Source of the DNA: a virus | Direction: 5' to 3' (one strand) | Virus record (IMG/VR): IMGVR_UViG_3300032562_000203 | Span: 1-20,878 of that record | DNA length: 20,878 nucleotides | In this document: positions 6,927 to 13,803 of the stretch, one piece after another | Position numbering within the stretch: position 1 is the stretch's first letter | Layout: each line of letters starts with the position of its first letter | Notes under the pieces: generated by a model | Seen by the model: the letters and a program-made list of their open reading frames with translations, nothing else | Databases searched by the model: none | Told to the model about the DNA's origin: nothing | Position numbers and translations under genes: made by a program

Positions 6927-7397
6927 ATGTCGGCCTCTGCCAGCGATATCGCGGCGGTGCGCCTCGGGCTGAGCATCCCCGAGGGCACCGAGGCGGCATT
7001 CACCGATGACCTCATCGGGGGCTTCCTCGAGGCGCACCCGGTGAACGACGCCGAGGGCCGTCATCCCGCCGACCTCGGCTGGGCGGCGACCTACGACCGC
7101 ATGGCGGCGACCGCCGACCTCTGGGGGCTCATCGCCGCCAGCGTCAGCCAGCTCTACGACTTCGTGGCCGACGCGGCGACGTTCAGCCGCTCGCAGGTGT
7201 TCGACCACGCCCTGAAAATGGCGGCATGGTTCAACAGCCGCAGGCACGCACGCACGGTCGCCATCCAGCGCGACCGCCAGCGGGACATCCTCTATCAAGG
7301 CCGCTGGCCGTTCGTGGCCGAGTTCGACATCAACATGTACGAGAAGGCGCAGAGTGAGGTCTACGCCCCGAACACGTCGCAGGGGCAGGCTCTGTGA
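6927..7397 (+). CDS. Head-tail adaptor (connector) protein
   Basis: A 156-residue, mainly helical protein in the slot where phages encode the adaptor that stacks under the portal (HK97 gp6 / SPP1 gp15 type). Helical stretches include ASDIAAVRLGLSIP, ATADLWGLIAASVSQLYDF and FDHALKMAAWFNSRRHAR. It ends with a flexible tail, as adaptors often do. It begins four bases after the previous stop and has only a weak ribosome site. Its stop overlaps the next gene's GTG (GTGA at 7394-7397). Family assignment is by order and predicted helicity rather than a diagnostic motif. Confidence 0.65.
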   Translation: MSASASDIAAVRLGLSIPEGTEAAFTDDLIGGFLEAHPVNDAEGRHPADLGWAATYDRMAATADLWGLIAASVSQLYDFVADAATFSRSQVFDHALKMAAWFNSRRHARTVAIQRDRQRDILYQGRWPFVAEFDINMYEKAQSEVYAPNTSQGQAL

Positions 7398-7777
7398 AAC
7401 CTGTCGGCGTCAAAGAAGGGGCCTCGCTCGAGGCCTTCATCCAAGGGGCGATGCTCGACCTCTGCACCATCGACGTCTACACGGAGGCAGAGGGCGAGCT
7501 GAACGAGCCAATCGTCACCTACGTGCCGGGGGAGCCGACCGTCTGCCGCTTCCGGGGGAAGCGGGCCGAGTGGTCGCCAACCCCGGACTACGGCATCTCG
7601 AGCATCGACGCCCTGCTCCAGCTCCCGAAGGACACGGTCATCACCAACCGTGACCAAGTGACCATCATCGCGCGCTTCGGCGTGACCCTCGCCGAGCCGC
7701 TGACCTACGACGTGAAGGGCGAGCCGACCCCGGCCATCCTCTCGCTGCACGTCCAGCTCATGGAACACCACCTGTGA
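7394..7777 (+). CDS. Head closure (stopper) protein
   Basis: A 127-residue protein, beta-rich after a short helix, occupying the usual place of the stopper that seals the filled head (SPP1 gp16 / HK97 gp7 role). Features include LCTIDVYTEAEGELNEP, PTVCRFRGKRAEW, and QLPKDTVITNRDQVTIIARF, the last a pattern seen in stopper proteins where a small barrel carries the plug loop. The GTG start overlaps the upstream stop, and its own TGA overlaps the next GTG (7774-7777), so the three connector genes are probably translationally coupled. Confidence 0.68.
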   Translation: MKPVGVKEGASLEAFIQGAMLDLCTIDVYTEAEGELNEPIVTYVPGEPTVCRFRGKRAEWSPTPDYGISSIDALLQLPKDTVITNRDQVTIIARFGVTLAEPLTYDVKGEPTPAILSLHVQLMEHHL

Positions 7778-8277
7778 CCGAGCTTCTCGACATCACGATG
7801 GTCGGCGGGCAGGCGATTCAGAAGCGCCTCGACCAAGTGCAGGCCAACGCTCCGAAGGTCGCTGACAACATGGCCGAGGGCATGGCCCGCGTCTACGAGC
7901 GCGGGATGAAGAGGCGGTGCCCGGTGGGCCGGACCGGGGCGACCCGGGGCTCAATCCACGTCCTCAAGCCGGAGGAGGCCGAGCGTACCGTGGGGCCGAA
8001 CAGCGTTCACGCGATGTTCCTCGAGTTCGGGACCGGGCTCCATACCGAATACGAGGGCGCGGTGCCGCACCGCATCAAGCCCATTCACGGCAAGTTTCTG
8101 GCGTGGACGAGCTACAGCGGGCGCGGGCTCAAGGGCGGCACCAGCGTGGTCGTGCGGAGCACCGCCGGTATGCACGCGCAGCCGTTCGTGCGCCCGACCT
8201 ATCACGAGGACACCCCGGCTGCCGTGCGAGCCGGGAACATGCAGGGCAAGCTCACGCTGCTCAAGGGGCTCAAGTGA
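7774..8277 (+). CDS. HK97 gp10-like neck/tail protein
   Basis: This 167-residue protein matches the HK97-gp10 family of head-tail joining or tail components. Recognisable parts are the N-terminal helix AIQKRLDQVQANAPKVADN and CPVGRTGATRGSIHV (the family's P-x-x-T-G-x-L-x-x-S/G-I block). The motif SVHAMFLEFGTG is the family's most typical sequence. A final AQPFVRPTYHED corresponds to the usual P-F-L/V-R-P. GTG start and TGA end overlap both neighbours. Confidence 0.85.
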   Translation: MTELLDITMVGGQAIQKRLDQVQANAPKVADNMAEGMARVYERGMKRRCPVGRTGATRGSIHVLKPEEAERTVGPNSVHAMFLEFGTGLHTEYEGAVPHRIKPIHGKFLAWTSYSGRGLKGGTSVVVRSTAGMHAQPFVRPTYHEDTPAAVRAGNMQGKLTLLKGLK

Positions 8278-8636
8278 GCGCCGTGGAGGACATCCTCGCC
8301 GTGCTCAACGAACTGAGCGCCAGCGTCTTTACCGGCTACCTGCCGGTCAACGCCAAGGGCGAGCCGACGCGGCTGCCTGCCGTGGTCCTGAAACAGGTCG
8401 GCGGCGGCGGCGGTTACAGCCACGACGAAGGACCTGCCTACGATAATCCGCTCTGGGAGCTGCGCTGCTGGGGCACGACCTACGCCGAGTCGCGGGGCCT
8501 AGCGGAGCAGGCGACGCAGGCCATCGCCACGCTCGGCATGCAGGTCACGAGCACCATCGACGACCGCGAGCCGCAGACGGGCACGCATTCCTGCGTGCTG
8601 ACCGCGAGCGGATACTTCCCGACCGAGGCGGAGTGA
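8274..8636 (+). CDS. Tail terminator protein
   Basis: A 120-residue protein in the slot of the tail terminator (lambda gpU / gp17-like), which caps the growing tail tube and binds the neck. The frame is open upstream to 7917, but that part overlaps the gp10-like gene. GTG 8274 (GTGA overlap at 8274-8277) gives a sensible N-terminus, MSAVEDILAVLNELSASV. The pattern of an N-terminal helix, RLPAVVLKQVGGGGGY, LWELRCWGTTYAESRGLAEQ and a late beta-strand fits the alpha/beta fold of this family. Confidence 0.75.
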   Translation: MSAVEDILAVLNELSASVFTGYLPVNAKGEPTRLPAVVLKQVGGGGGYSHDEGPAYDNPLWELRCWGTTYAESRGLAEQATQAIATLGMQVTSTIDDREPQTGTHSCVLTASGYFPTEAE

Positions 8637-8791
8637 TGGCAGGGAAAAGAAAGCCGGAGAACATCCGGGTGAGTACATGGGCCGGAAGGCCCAACTACCA
8701 GTGCGTGCGATGCCCCTTCGCAAGCCTCGACCGCGAAGCCGTCGTGCTGCATATCATCGACAAGCACGCCGTCAAGGAGGCGTCGAAATGA
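8636..8791 (+). CDS. Mini C2H2-type zinc-finger protein
   Basis: A 51-codon ORF that precisely bridges the tail terminator and tail tube genes. Its ATG overlaps the upstream TGA (TGATG, 8634-8638), and its TGA overlaps the next ATG (ATGA, 8788-8791). The protein starts basic (MAGKRKPENIRVS) and has one zinc-finger-like unit, YQCVRCPFASLDREAVVLHI followed by IDKH. That gives C-x2-C, a hydrophobic helix and H-x4-H. Single fingers of this kind bind DNA or protein. Its role in a tail operon is unknown. Confidence 0.72.
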   Translation: MAGKRKPENIRVSTWAGRPNYQCVRCPFASLDREAVVLHIIDKHAVKEASK

Positions 8792-9471
8792 CCGAAGCAA
8801 TCCGCTCGCATGGAACCCACCTGCAGATGGGCGACGGCGGCAGCGCCGGCACGCCCCTGACGGGCGTGACCAGCGCCGCCGACGCCTACGCGACCCTGCT
8901 CACCTTCGCCGCCGCTCACGGGCTGGTCGACGGCCAGCCGGTCACCGTCTCGGGCCTCACCGGCACCGGGGCGACCGTCGCCAACGGCACATGGGCCGTG
9001 AAGAAGGTCACGAGTAAGGTCGTCAGCATCCCGGTGGCCACGACCGGCGCCGGCACGGGCGGCACCGTGACGCCGCAGGACGAGAGCTTCACCACGGTCG
9101 CCAAGGTCGGCGACATTCAGGGTCCGGCCTACACGCGCGACAACGTCGACGTGACCAGTCACGACTCGCCGCTCGATTACGAAGAGCTGCTCGCCACCAT
9201 CAAGAAGAGCGGCGAGCTGACCTTCTCGCTCTTCTGGCTGCCGACCGACCCGACCCACGACGCCACGACGGGCCTCTTCGCTGCCTATGAGGACGGGATA
9301 ACGCGCAACTGGAAGCTCGTGCTGACCGACTTCGAGAGCGACCCGACCGAGCTACACCTGACCGGCTACGTGAGCGGCTTCGCGCCGAAGGCTCCGGTCG
9401 CGGGCGTGCTCGCCGCAGACCTCAAGGTGCAGGTCACCGGCGCCAGCTACCTCATCGAACACAGCTCGTAA
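8788..9471 (+). CDS. Major tail tube protein with an inserted FCCH-like domain
   Basis: A 227-residue protein that should stack as hexamers to make the tail tube. ATG 8788 is chosen over upstream frame extensions because AAGGAGG lies at 8774-8780 and the preceding gene overlaps it. The tube core is split. It starts with RSHGTHLQMGDGG, resumes at SFTTVAKVGDIQGPAY, and continues with the family-typical DVTSHDSP, GELTFSLFWLPTDPTHD and a late LKVQVTGASYLI. Residues about 24-97 interrupt the core with TLLTFAAAHGLVDGQPVTVS, GANGTW-like VANGTWAVKKV and GGTVTP. These resemble the FCCH-type beta domain often inserted in phage proteins. Confidence 0.82.
   Translation: MTEAIRSHGTHLQMGDGGSAGTPLTGVTSAADAYATLLTFAAAHGLVDGQPVTVSGLTGTGATVANGTWAVKKVTSKVVSIPVATTGAGTGGTVTPQDESFTTVAKVGDIQGPAYTRDNVDVTSHDSPLDYEELLATIKKSGELTFSLFWLPTDPTHDATTGLFAAYEDGITRNWKLVLTDFESDPTELHLTGYVSGFAPKAPVAGVLAADLKVQVTGASYLIEHSS
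8857..9078 (+). other. Inserted FCCH-like domain within the tail tube gene
   Basis: This covers residues about 24-97 of the tail tube protein. The pattern A-x-G-H/H-G-L-V-D-G-x-x-V-T-V-S-G, then N-G-T-W-x-V, then G-G-T-V matches the small FCCH-like beta domain I know from other phage structural proteins. Removing it joins the two halves of an ordinary lambda gpV-like tube protein. It would probably project from the outside of the tail tube. Boundaries are approximate. Confidence 0.6.
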
Positions 9472-9494
9472 ACAAGCCGACCTAGGAGGGCGGG

Positions 9495-10016
9495 ATGCCC
9501 GACGAGAATACGCCGCAGGACGCGGTTTCACCGTCTGCGTGGCTCGGTGGTGCCGAGCCACGCCAAGACGCCCCAGAGGCCCCTCAGAAGCCCGGGACGG
9601 GCCTTCTGACCGCCGCCGCCATCATGCAGGCCCCGGACCTTGCGACTGTCGACGTGGAGGTGCCCGAATGGGGCGGCACCGTTCGCGTCCGCGCCCTGAA
9701 CGGTCGCGAGCGTGATGCATTCGAGGCCTCGTGCATGAAGGAACGCCGGGACGGGACCACAGAATTCGTGACCCGCAATATGCGGGCCAAGCTGGTCGCG
9801 CTCTGCCTCGTCGATGAGAAGGGGCAACGCCTCTTCGGCGAAGAGGACATCGCGGCGCTGGGGAAGAAGGCCGCGAAGCCGCTCGCGCAGGTGTTCGACG
9901 CGGCGACCAAGCTCAACGGCCTGAGCGGCGAAGACGTGAAGAGCCTCGAGGGAAACTCAGACGGCCCGGGCGACGGTTTCTCTTCCGCCTCGCCTTGGCC
10001 CTCGGACGAACAGTAG
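9495..10016 (+). CDS. Tail assembly chaperone G (unshifted product)
   Basis: A 173-residue protein in the lambda gpG position between the tail tube and tape measure genes. G binds the tape measure and recruits tube subunits but is absent from virions. It has a disordered Pro/Ala-rich N-terminus, then a beta/helical core (TVDVEVPEWGGTVRVRALNG, RERDAFEASCMKERRDG, LVALCLVDEKGQRLF, IAALGKKAAKPLAQVF). That core is typical of actinophage and HK97-like G proteins. The start is ATG 9495 behind AGGAGG (9484-9489). Near its 3' end is the slippery heptamer GGGAAAC, from which the G-T product is made. Confidence 0.85.
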   Translation: MPDENTPQDAVSPSAWLGGAEPRQDAPEAPQKPGTGLLTAAAIMQAPDLATVDVEVPEWGGTVRVRALNGRERDAFEASCMKERRDGTTEFVTRNMRAKLVALCLVDEKGQRLFGEEDIAALGKKAAKPLAQVFDAATKLNGLSGEDVKSLEGNSDGPGDGFSSASPWPSDEQ

Positions 10017-10288
10017 GCGAACTCGGCGAGAGCATCAGCAGCCGGGAGGTAGCAGAGTGGCGAGCGTACTACGAGGTCGAGCCGTTCGGCGAGGCGCGGG
10101 CCGACATGCGGGTCGCATACGCTTGCGCTCATATCGTTGCCGCGCTGACGGGCGAGGAACAGGCCATGGACAAATTCCTTCTCGACTTCGAGCCCTCGCC
10201 GGAAGAGGAGCAAGCGGCCACGCAACGCTCGAAGCTCGAGCTGCTCGCGGCTGCCCTAGGCGCAGAGCGGAGGCCTCGTGACGCTTGA
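9495..10288 (+). CDS. Tail assembly chaperone G-T, made by -1 ribosomal frameshift
   Basis: Slippage by -1 at GGGAAAC (9950-9956) would join 154 codons of G to 110 codons in frame 2, giving about 264 residues. After the shift the frame reads LRRPGRRFLFRLALALGR and TVGELGESISSREVAEW, then AYYEVEPFGEARADMR. This is the characteristic T domain of long-tailed phages. The T frame has no good independent start; the earliest ATG-like start misses its beginning. It overlaps the tape measure GTG by 11 bases. G-T fusions bind the tape measure during tail assembly, and the G to G-T ratio matters. Confidence 0.85.
9950..9994 (+). promoter_or_regulatory. -1 programmed frameshift signal: slippery heptamer plus stem-loop
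   Basis: G GGA AAC (9950-9956) is a canonical X XXY YYZ heptamer in the correct phase for G. Twelve bases further on, GGCGACGG (9969-9976) can pair with CCG-CC-TCGCC (9985-9994) around an eight-base pyrimidine-rich loop with a two-base bulge. The phase change from frame 0 to the T frame is exactly -1. The heptamer is firm. The stem-loop is a by-eye pairing at a slightly long spacing. Confidence 0.85.
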
Positions 10289-12059
10289 AGAAATCATTAT
10301 CCGCATCAAGGCGAGCGCCGCCGGGGTCGGGGCGACGCTCGACAAGGTCAAGCACGACGTCAAAGGCGTTGAGGACCAGGCGAAGACGTCGAAGAAGGGC
10401 ATGAGTGGGCTCTTCGCCGGCGTCGGCGCCGGCTCTGCCGTGGCCGCCGGGGCGCTGGGCGTGGTCGGCGGCATAGCACTCAAGGGCGCGGAGGCCTTCC
10501 AGAACTACGGCGGCGAAATCAAGGGCATCCAGAGGATGCTCGGCGACTCGAGCCAGCAGGCGAGCTTGCTCGCTGGTCAGTGGGAGCTGAGCAACGTCGC
10601 GGTCGACAAGGGCACCCTCGGCATGAAGATGTTCCAGAAGAACCTCTACGGGGCGCAGCAGGCGCTGACCGACAATACGCCGAAGGTGCTCGCCGCCCAG
10701 CAGAAGATATCCGCGCTGCAAGCCGAGTACGCGAGGAAACCCTCGGCCTCGCTGCAACTGCAAATCGAGAAGCTGACCGCCGGCCTCGCCGGTATGGCGA
10801 CCAAGGGCAGCCCGGCGCTCAAGTACCTGACCTCCATCGGCGTCAGCATGAAGGACGCAAGCGGCCACTGGCTCTCCGGCGAGGCGGTCATCGAACAGGT
10901 GCGCGGCAAGCTCGCCGGGATGACCTCAGCGACCGAACGCACGGCGCTGGCGCAAGCGCTCTTCGGCAAGGGCGGCGCGGCGATGCTGCCATGGCTGATG
11001 AAGTCGAACAAGGCGATTGCCGACCAGACGCAGGAGGTCAAGGGCCTGGGACTCGTTTGGAGCCAGGCCGACATGACCAAATTCGGCACGCTGCAGCAGG
11101 CGTCCGACTCGATGAAGCTCGGCATGGAAGCCCTGCAGGTCAAAATCGGCATGCTGGTCATCCCTATCGTGAACAAGCTCATCCCGGCCTTCACGTCGGT
11201 CGTGACGTTCCTGACCAAGCTGCCGGGCGGCTTTTGGAAGACGGCGGCGGCGGTCGTGGGCCTTCTGGCGGGCGTCAAGCTCCTGCATACCGGGTTCACC
11301 ATCGCGAAGAACGCTATGGAGATGTACAGCGGCGTCTCGGGCACGCTGAACAAGCTGCTGGGCGGTTCGGCCAAGGCGACCGAAACGCTGGCGACGACAG
11401 AAGGCGGCGAGGTCGTGGCCTCTGACGCAACGACCGCCTCGCTCGGCGCGCAGCTCGTGTCCCTAGGGCTGCTGCTTACCGCGCTGGCGGCAGCGGCGGT
11501 CGCTATCTACGCCATCGTGAAGGCCTACCAGTCGTGGAAGAAGGCGGCAGACGAAGCGGCGAAGGCGGCGAAGAACGCGAAGGATGAGGTCTACGACAGC
11601 GGCCCGGCGGCGAAGAGGCGGCAGGCTGAGGTCACCAAGCTGCGCGCCGAACAGGCCCACGGCATGAAGCTCACGCCCGACCAACTCGACTTCCTCAAAA
11701 CCGTCGATAGCTGGGGCAAGACGGTCGACCAGTCGAGCTACAAGGCCCCGCAGGGGATTGGCGGCTGGGCGAAGGCGGCGCTGGGCGGTATGTGGGACAG
11801 CTCCTATGGGCATATCGTGAAGAAGCACGCCGCTGGTGCCGACTTCATCACGTCGGGGACCACGCCGATGATTGTCGGCGAGGCCGGGCCTGAGCGCGTC
11901 ACCGTGACGCCGCTCGGCAAGGGGCACGGGGGGGGCGACGTCCACGTCCATATCGGGCAGGTCATCGGCACCGACTCGGCCTCGGCGCGGGCCTTCGCCG
12001 CGACCGTCGCGAACCTCGTCATGGTGAGGCAAAAGCGGCAAGTGGCGACGGGATTCTAG
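10278..12059 (+). CDS. Tail tape measure protein
   Basis: A 593-residue protein that sets tail length. At roughly 1.5 angstrom per residue it predicts a tail near 90 nm. Parts seen: N-terminal helix (EEIIIRIKASAAGVGATLDK), hydrophobic segments at about 50-70, 321-343 and 390-415, and long Ala/Gln/Lys helices. The tape-measure core has TALAQALFGKGGAAMLPWL at about 222-240, the typical A-L-F-G-x-x-G motif. A C-terminal block ADFITSGTTPMIVGEAGPER leads to VHVHIGQVIG, a common tape-measure ending. No lysozyme or peptidase domain is apparent. GTG 10278 is chosen because GGAGG lies about six bases upstream and it overlaps the T frame. Confidence 0.92.
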   Translation: MTLEEIIIRIKASAAGVGATLDKVKHDVKGVEDQAKTSKKGMSGLFAGVGAGSAVAAGALGVVGGIALKGAEAFQNYGGEIKGIQRMLGDSSQQASLLAGQWELSNVAVDKGTLGMKMFQKNLYGAQQALTDNTPKVLAAQQKISALQAEYARKPSASLQLQIEKLTAGLAGMATKGSPALKYLTSIGVSMKDASGHWLSGEAVIEQVRGKLAGMTSATERTALAQALFGKGGAAMLPWLMKSNKAIADQTQEVKGLGLVWSQADMTKFGTLQQASDSMKLGMEALQVKIGMLVIPIVNKLIPAFTSVVTFLTKLPGGFWKTAAAVVGLLAGVKLLHTGFTIAKNAMEMYSGVSGTLNKLLGGSAKATETLATTEGGEVVASDATTASLGAQLVSLGLLLTALAAAAVAIYAIVKAYQSWKKAADEAAKAAKNAKDEVYDSGPAAKRRQAEVTKLRAEQAHGMKLTPDQLDFLKTVDSWGKTVDQSSYKAPQGIGGWAKAALGGMWDSSYGHIVKKHAAGADFITSGTTPMIVGEAGPERVTVTPLGKGHGGGDVHVHIGQVIGTDSASARAFAATVANLVMVRQKRQVATGF

Positions 12060-12060
12060 G

Positions 12061-13803
12061 ATGACCCTGACGGTCCACTACGCGCCCGGCCGGGTGCTAC
12101 TTAGCTGGGACGCCGCGCTCGGCCCGACGTGGTCGAAGGCGCAGGAGGGCAACAACCCCGAGCGGAAGAAGTACCTGCGCACCTGTGAGGTGTGGCGCTG
12201 CGCCAACGCGGTCGACGGGCGTGCGCCCGCCGTGAAGCTCGGCGAGAGCGAGGCCGAGGCGTGGTTCGACACGGACGTGCCGAACGAGGCGCACCTCAGC
12301 TATTGGGTCCTAGAGCAGACCGCCACGGGGCTCCGCCAGATAGGACCGACCGTTGATGTGGTGATGCCGCAGGCCAGCTCTGGCGACCATCTTTCACGCG
12401 CAGACGTGACGCCGCCCAGCGCGCCGCAGGACCTTGTCGCGTGGGTCATCCCGGCAAGCACCGTGCCGGGCTCCTACCCCATCGGCAACCTGCTGGAGTG
12501 GTCGCCATCGGCAGACGCTGAGTCGGGCCTGCTGGCGTACCTCCTCTACGACTCGAATCAGGACCAACCGGACAGCGTCATCTGGGCGAACATCGAGGCG
12601 GGCGAAAAGGTCGCCGAGTTCCTCGACCGCTCGCCGGACACCGGCAAGGGCTACGAGCTGGCAGCCATCGACGTGGCGCTCAATCTCTCCGACCGCGTCG
12701 GGCCTGTGAAGCCGCAGCCTAGCGGCTGGACGGCATACGAGTTTCTGGTCGACTCCGCCTTCGAATTGAAGCCGCACAAGAAGGTCCGCGCCGACGTGCT
12801 ACTCGTCGGTGGCGGCGGCTCGGGCGGCGGCGGCTTTCAGGGCGGCGGCGGCGGCGGCGGCGGCTTCCTCGACGTCCACGACTTCGTGATTGACTCAGAT
12901 GTCACGCCGGGGACCGTGACAGTCGGAGCCGGAGGGGCCGCGCCGGACCTGCTAGGGACCGGAGCCAACGGGGGCGAGTCGTCTTACGCCGATATGAGGG
13001 CTTATGGCGGCGGCTTCGGCAGTTCGGAATGGTACGACTGGGACAAGGGGCACAGCGTTGTCGTGGACGCCACGGACGGCGCATCCGGCGGCGGCGGCAG
13101 CCCGTGGGGCAAGTGGATTGGCGGAAATCCCGGACAGGCACAGCACTATGAGGGACCGGGCGGCAAGGCCACGCACGGAGACCAAGGCCACGACGGGACG
13201 GACGGCAACGGCTGGACTGCGTGGGTGAATCACACCGCCGGAAGCGGTGGCGGGGCCAACTGGCCGGGCTACCAGCCGAACAGTGACATCGGACCCGTCG
13301 GGGGCCTCGGCAGGCCGTGTGACATCCTCGGGTGGGGACCCTTCTTCGCCGAGTCTGGGTTGAGGTTCATCTCGTGGTACGCGGGCGGCGGCGGTGGCTG
13401 CGAGCGACCTAACAACTGGGGCTATCCCGGCGGTCTGGGCGGCTACGGCGGTGGCGGCGACCCAGGCAATCCGGGAGTGGACGGTCTGGGCGGCGGCGCG
13501 GGCGGCAATGGGGCCATGGGTCCCGGCCACAACGGCGACGCGCCGGGCACGAAGGGCGGAGATGGCTGCGTGGTCATCCGCATCCCGACTCACGACGTGC
13601 GCTGGGTGACCTACCCGCTGCCCATTGGCAGGGACGAGAACGGCGACGACGTGTACCCCGACGGTATCCACGTCGTGAAAATCCCGATGGACCAGCCGCA
13701 CCTAGACGAAATGGGGAGCGAGCCGGTCGTGGTGTGGCAGAGCACCCCAGCGGGCGGCGACCACCACGGCTGGGACGGCACCTTCGAGCCGGGGGACTTT
13801 TGA
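12061..13803 (+). CDS. Minor tail protein: FnIII-like domains plus a glycine-rich adhesin domain
   Basis: A 580-residue protein starting one base after the tape measure stop. Residues 1-110 are beta-rich (MTLTVHYAPGRVLLSWD... LSYWVLEQT), resembling a fibronectin type III unit. Residues about 116-215 form a second FnIII-like unit (TPPSAPQDLVAWV, LLEWSPSADAESGLLAYLLY). From about 240 to 508 the chain is extremely glycine-rich, opening with ADVLLVGGGGSGGGGF and closing with GGDGCVVIRIP. This opening and closing pattern is typical of tail-tip glycine-rich domains thought to pack as polyglycine II bundles. A 70-residue C-terminal segment follows. In many siphoviruses this position holds the distal tail protein, so the gene order is unusual. 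It is likely a tip or host-contact protein. Confidence 0.75.
   Translation: MTLTVHYAPGRVLLSWDAALGPTWSKAQEGNNPERKKYLRTCEVWRCANAVDGRAPAVKLGESEAEAWFDTDVPNEAHLSYWVLEQTATGLRQIGPTVDVVMPQASSGDHLSRADVTPPSAPQDLVAWVIPASTVPGSYPIGNLLEWSPSADAESGLLAYLLYDSNQDQPDSVIWANIEAGEKVAEFLDRSPDTGKGYELAAIDVALNLSDRVGPVKPQPSGWTAYEFLVDSAFELKPHKKVRADVLLVGGGGSGGGGFQGGGGGGGGFLDVHDFVIDSDVTPGTVTVGAGGAAPDLLGTGANGGESSYADMRAYGGGFGSSEWYDWDKGHSVVVDATDGASGGGGSPWGKWIGGNPGQAQHYEGPGGKATHGDQGHDGTDGNGWTAWVNHTAGSGGGANWPGYQPNSDIGPVGGLGRPCDILGWGPFFAESGLRFISWYAGGGGGCERPNNWGYPGGLGGYGGGGDPGNPGVDGLGGGAGGNGAMGPGHNGDAPGTKGGDGCVVIRIPTHDVRWVTYPLPIGRDENGDDVYPDGIHVVKIPMDQPHLDEMGSEPVVVWQSTPAGGDHHGWDGTFEPGDF
12841..12861 (+). repeat. (GGC)7 trinucleotide repeat in the glycine-rich tail gene
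   Basis: Seven perfect GGC units encode consecutive glycines. Replication slippage here would change the number of glycines by whole codons without breaking the frame, so length variation between isolates is plausible. Confidence 0.9.

Noticed and set aside
7917-8273. N-terminal extension of the tail terminator frame
   Set aside because: It lies wholly inside the gp10-like gene and reads as Arg/Gly/Ala-rich shadow. GTG 8274 fits the coupled junction pattern.
10278-12059. A peptidase or lysozyme domain in the tape measure protein
   Set aside because: No catalytic Cys-His or Glu motif could be seen. The protein is short and made of helices and hydrophobic segments only.
13734-13799. Upstream start (ATG 13734) for the hub-like gene
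   Set aside because: The extra residues are the shifted reading of the previous gene (Arg/Pro/Gly-rich). TTG 13800 gives the overlap typical of this operon.
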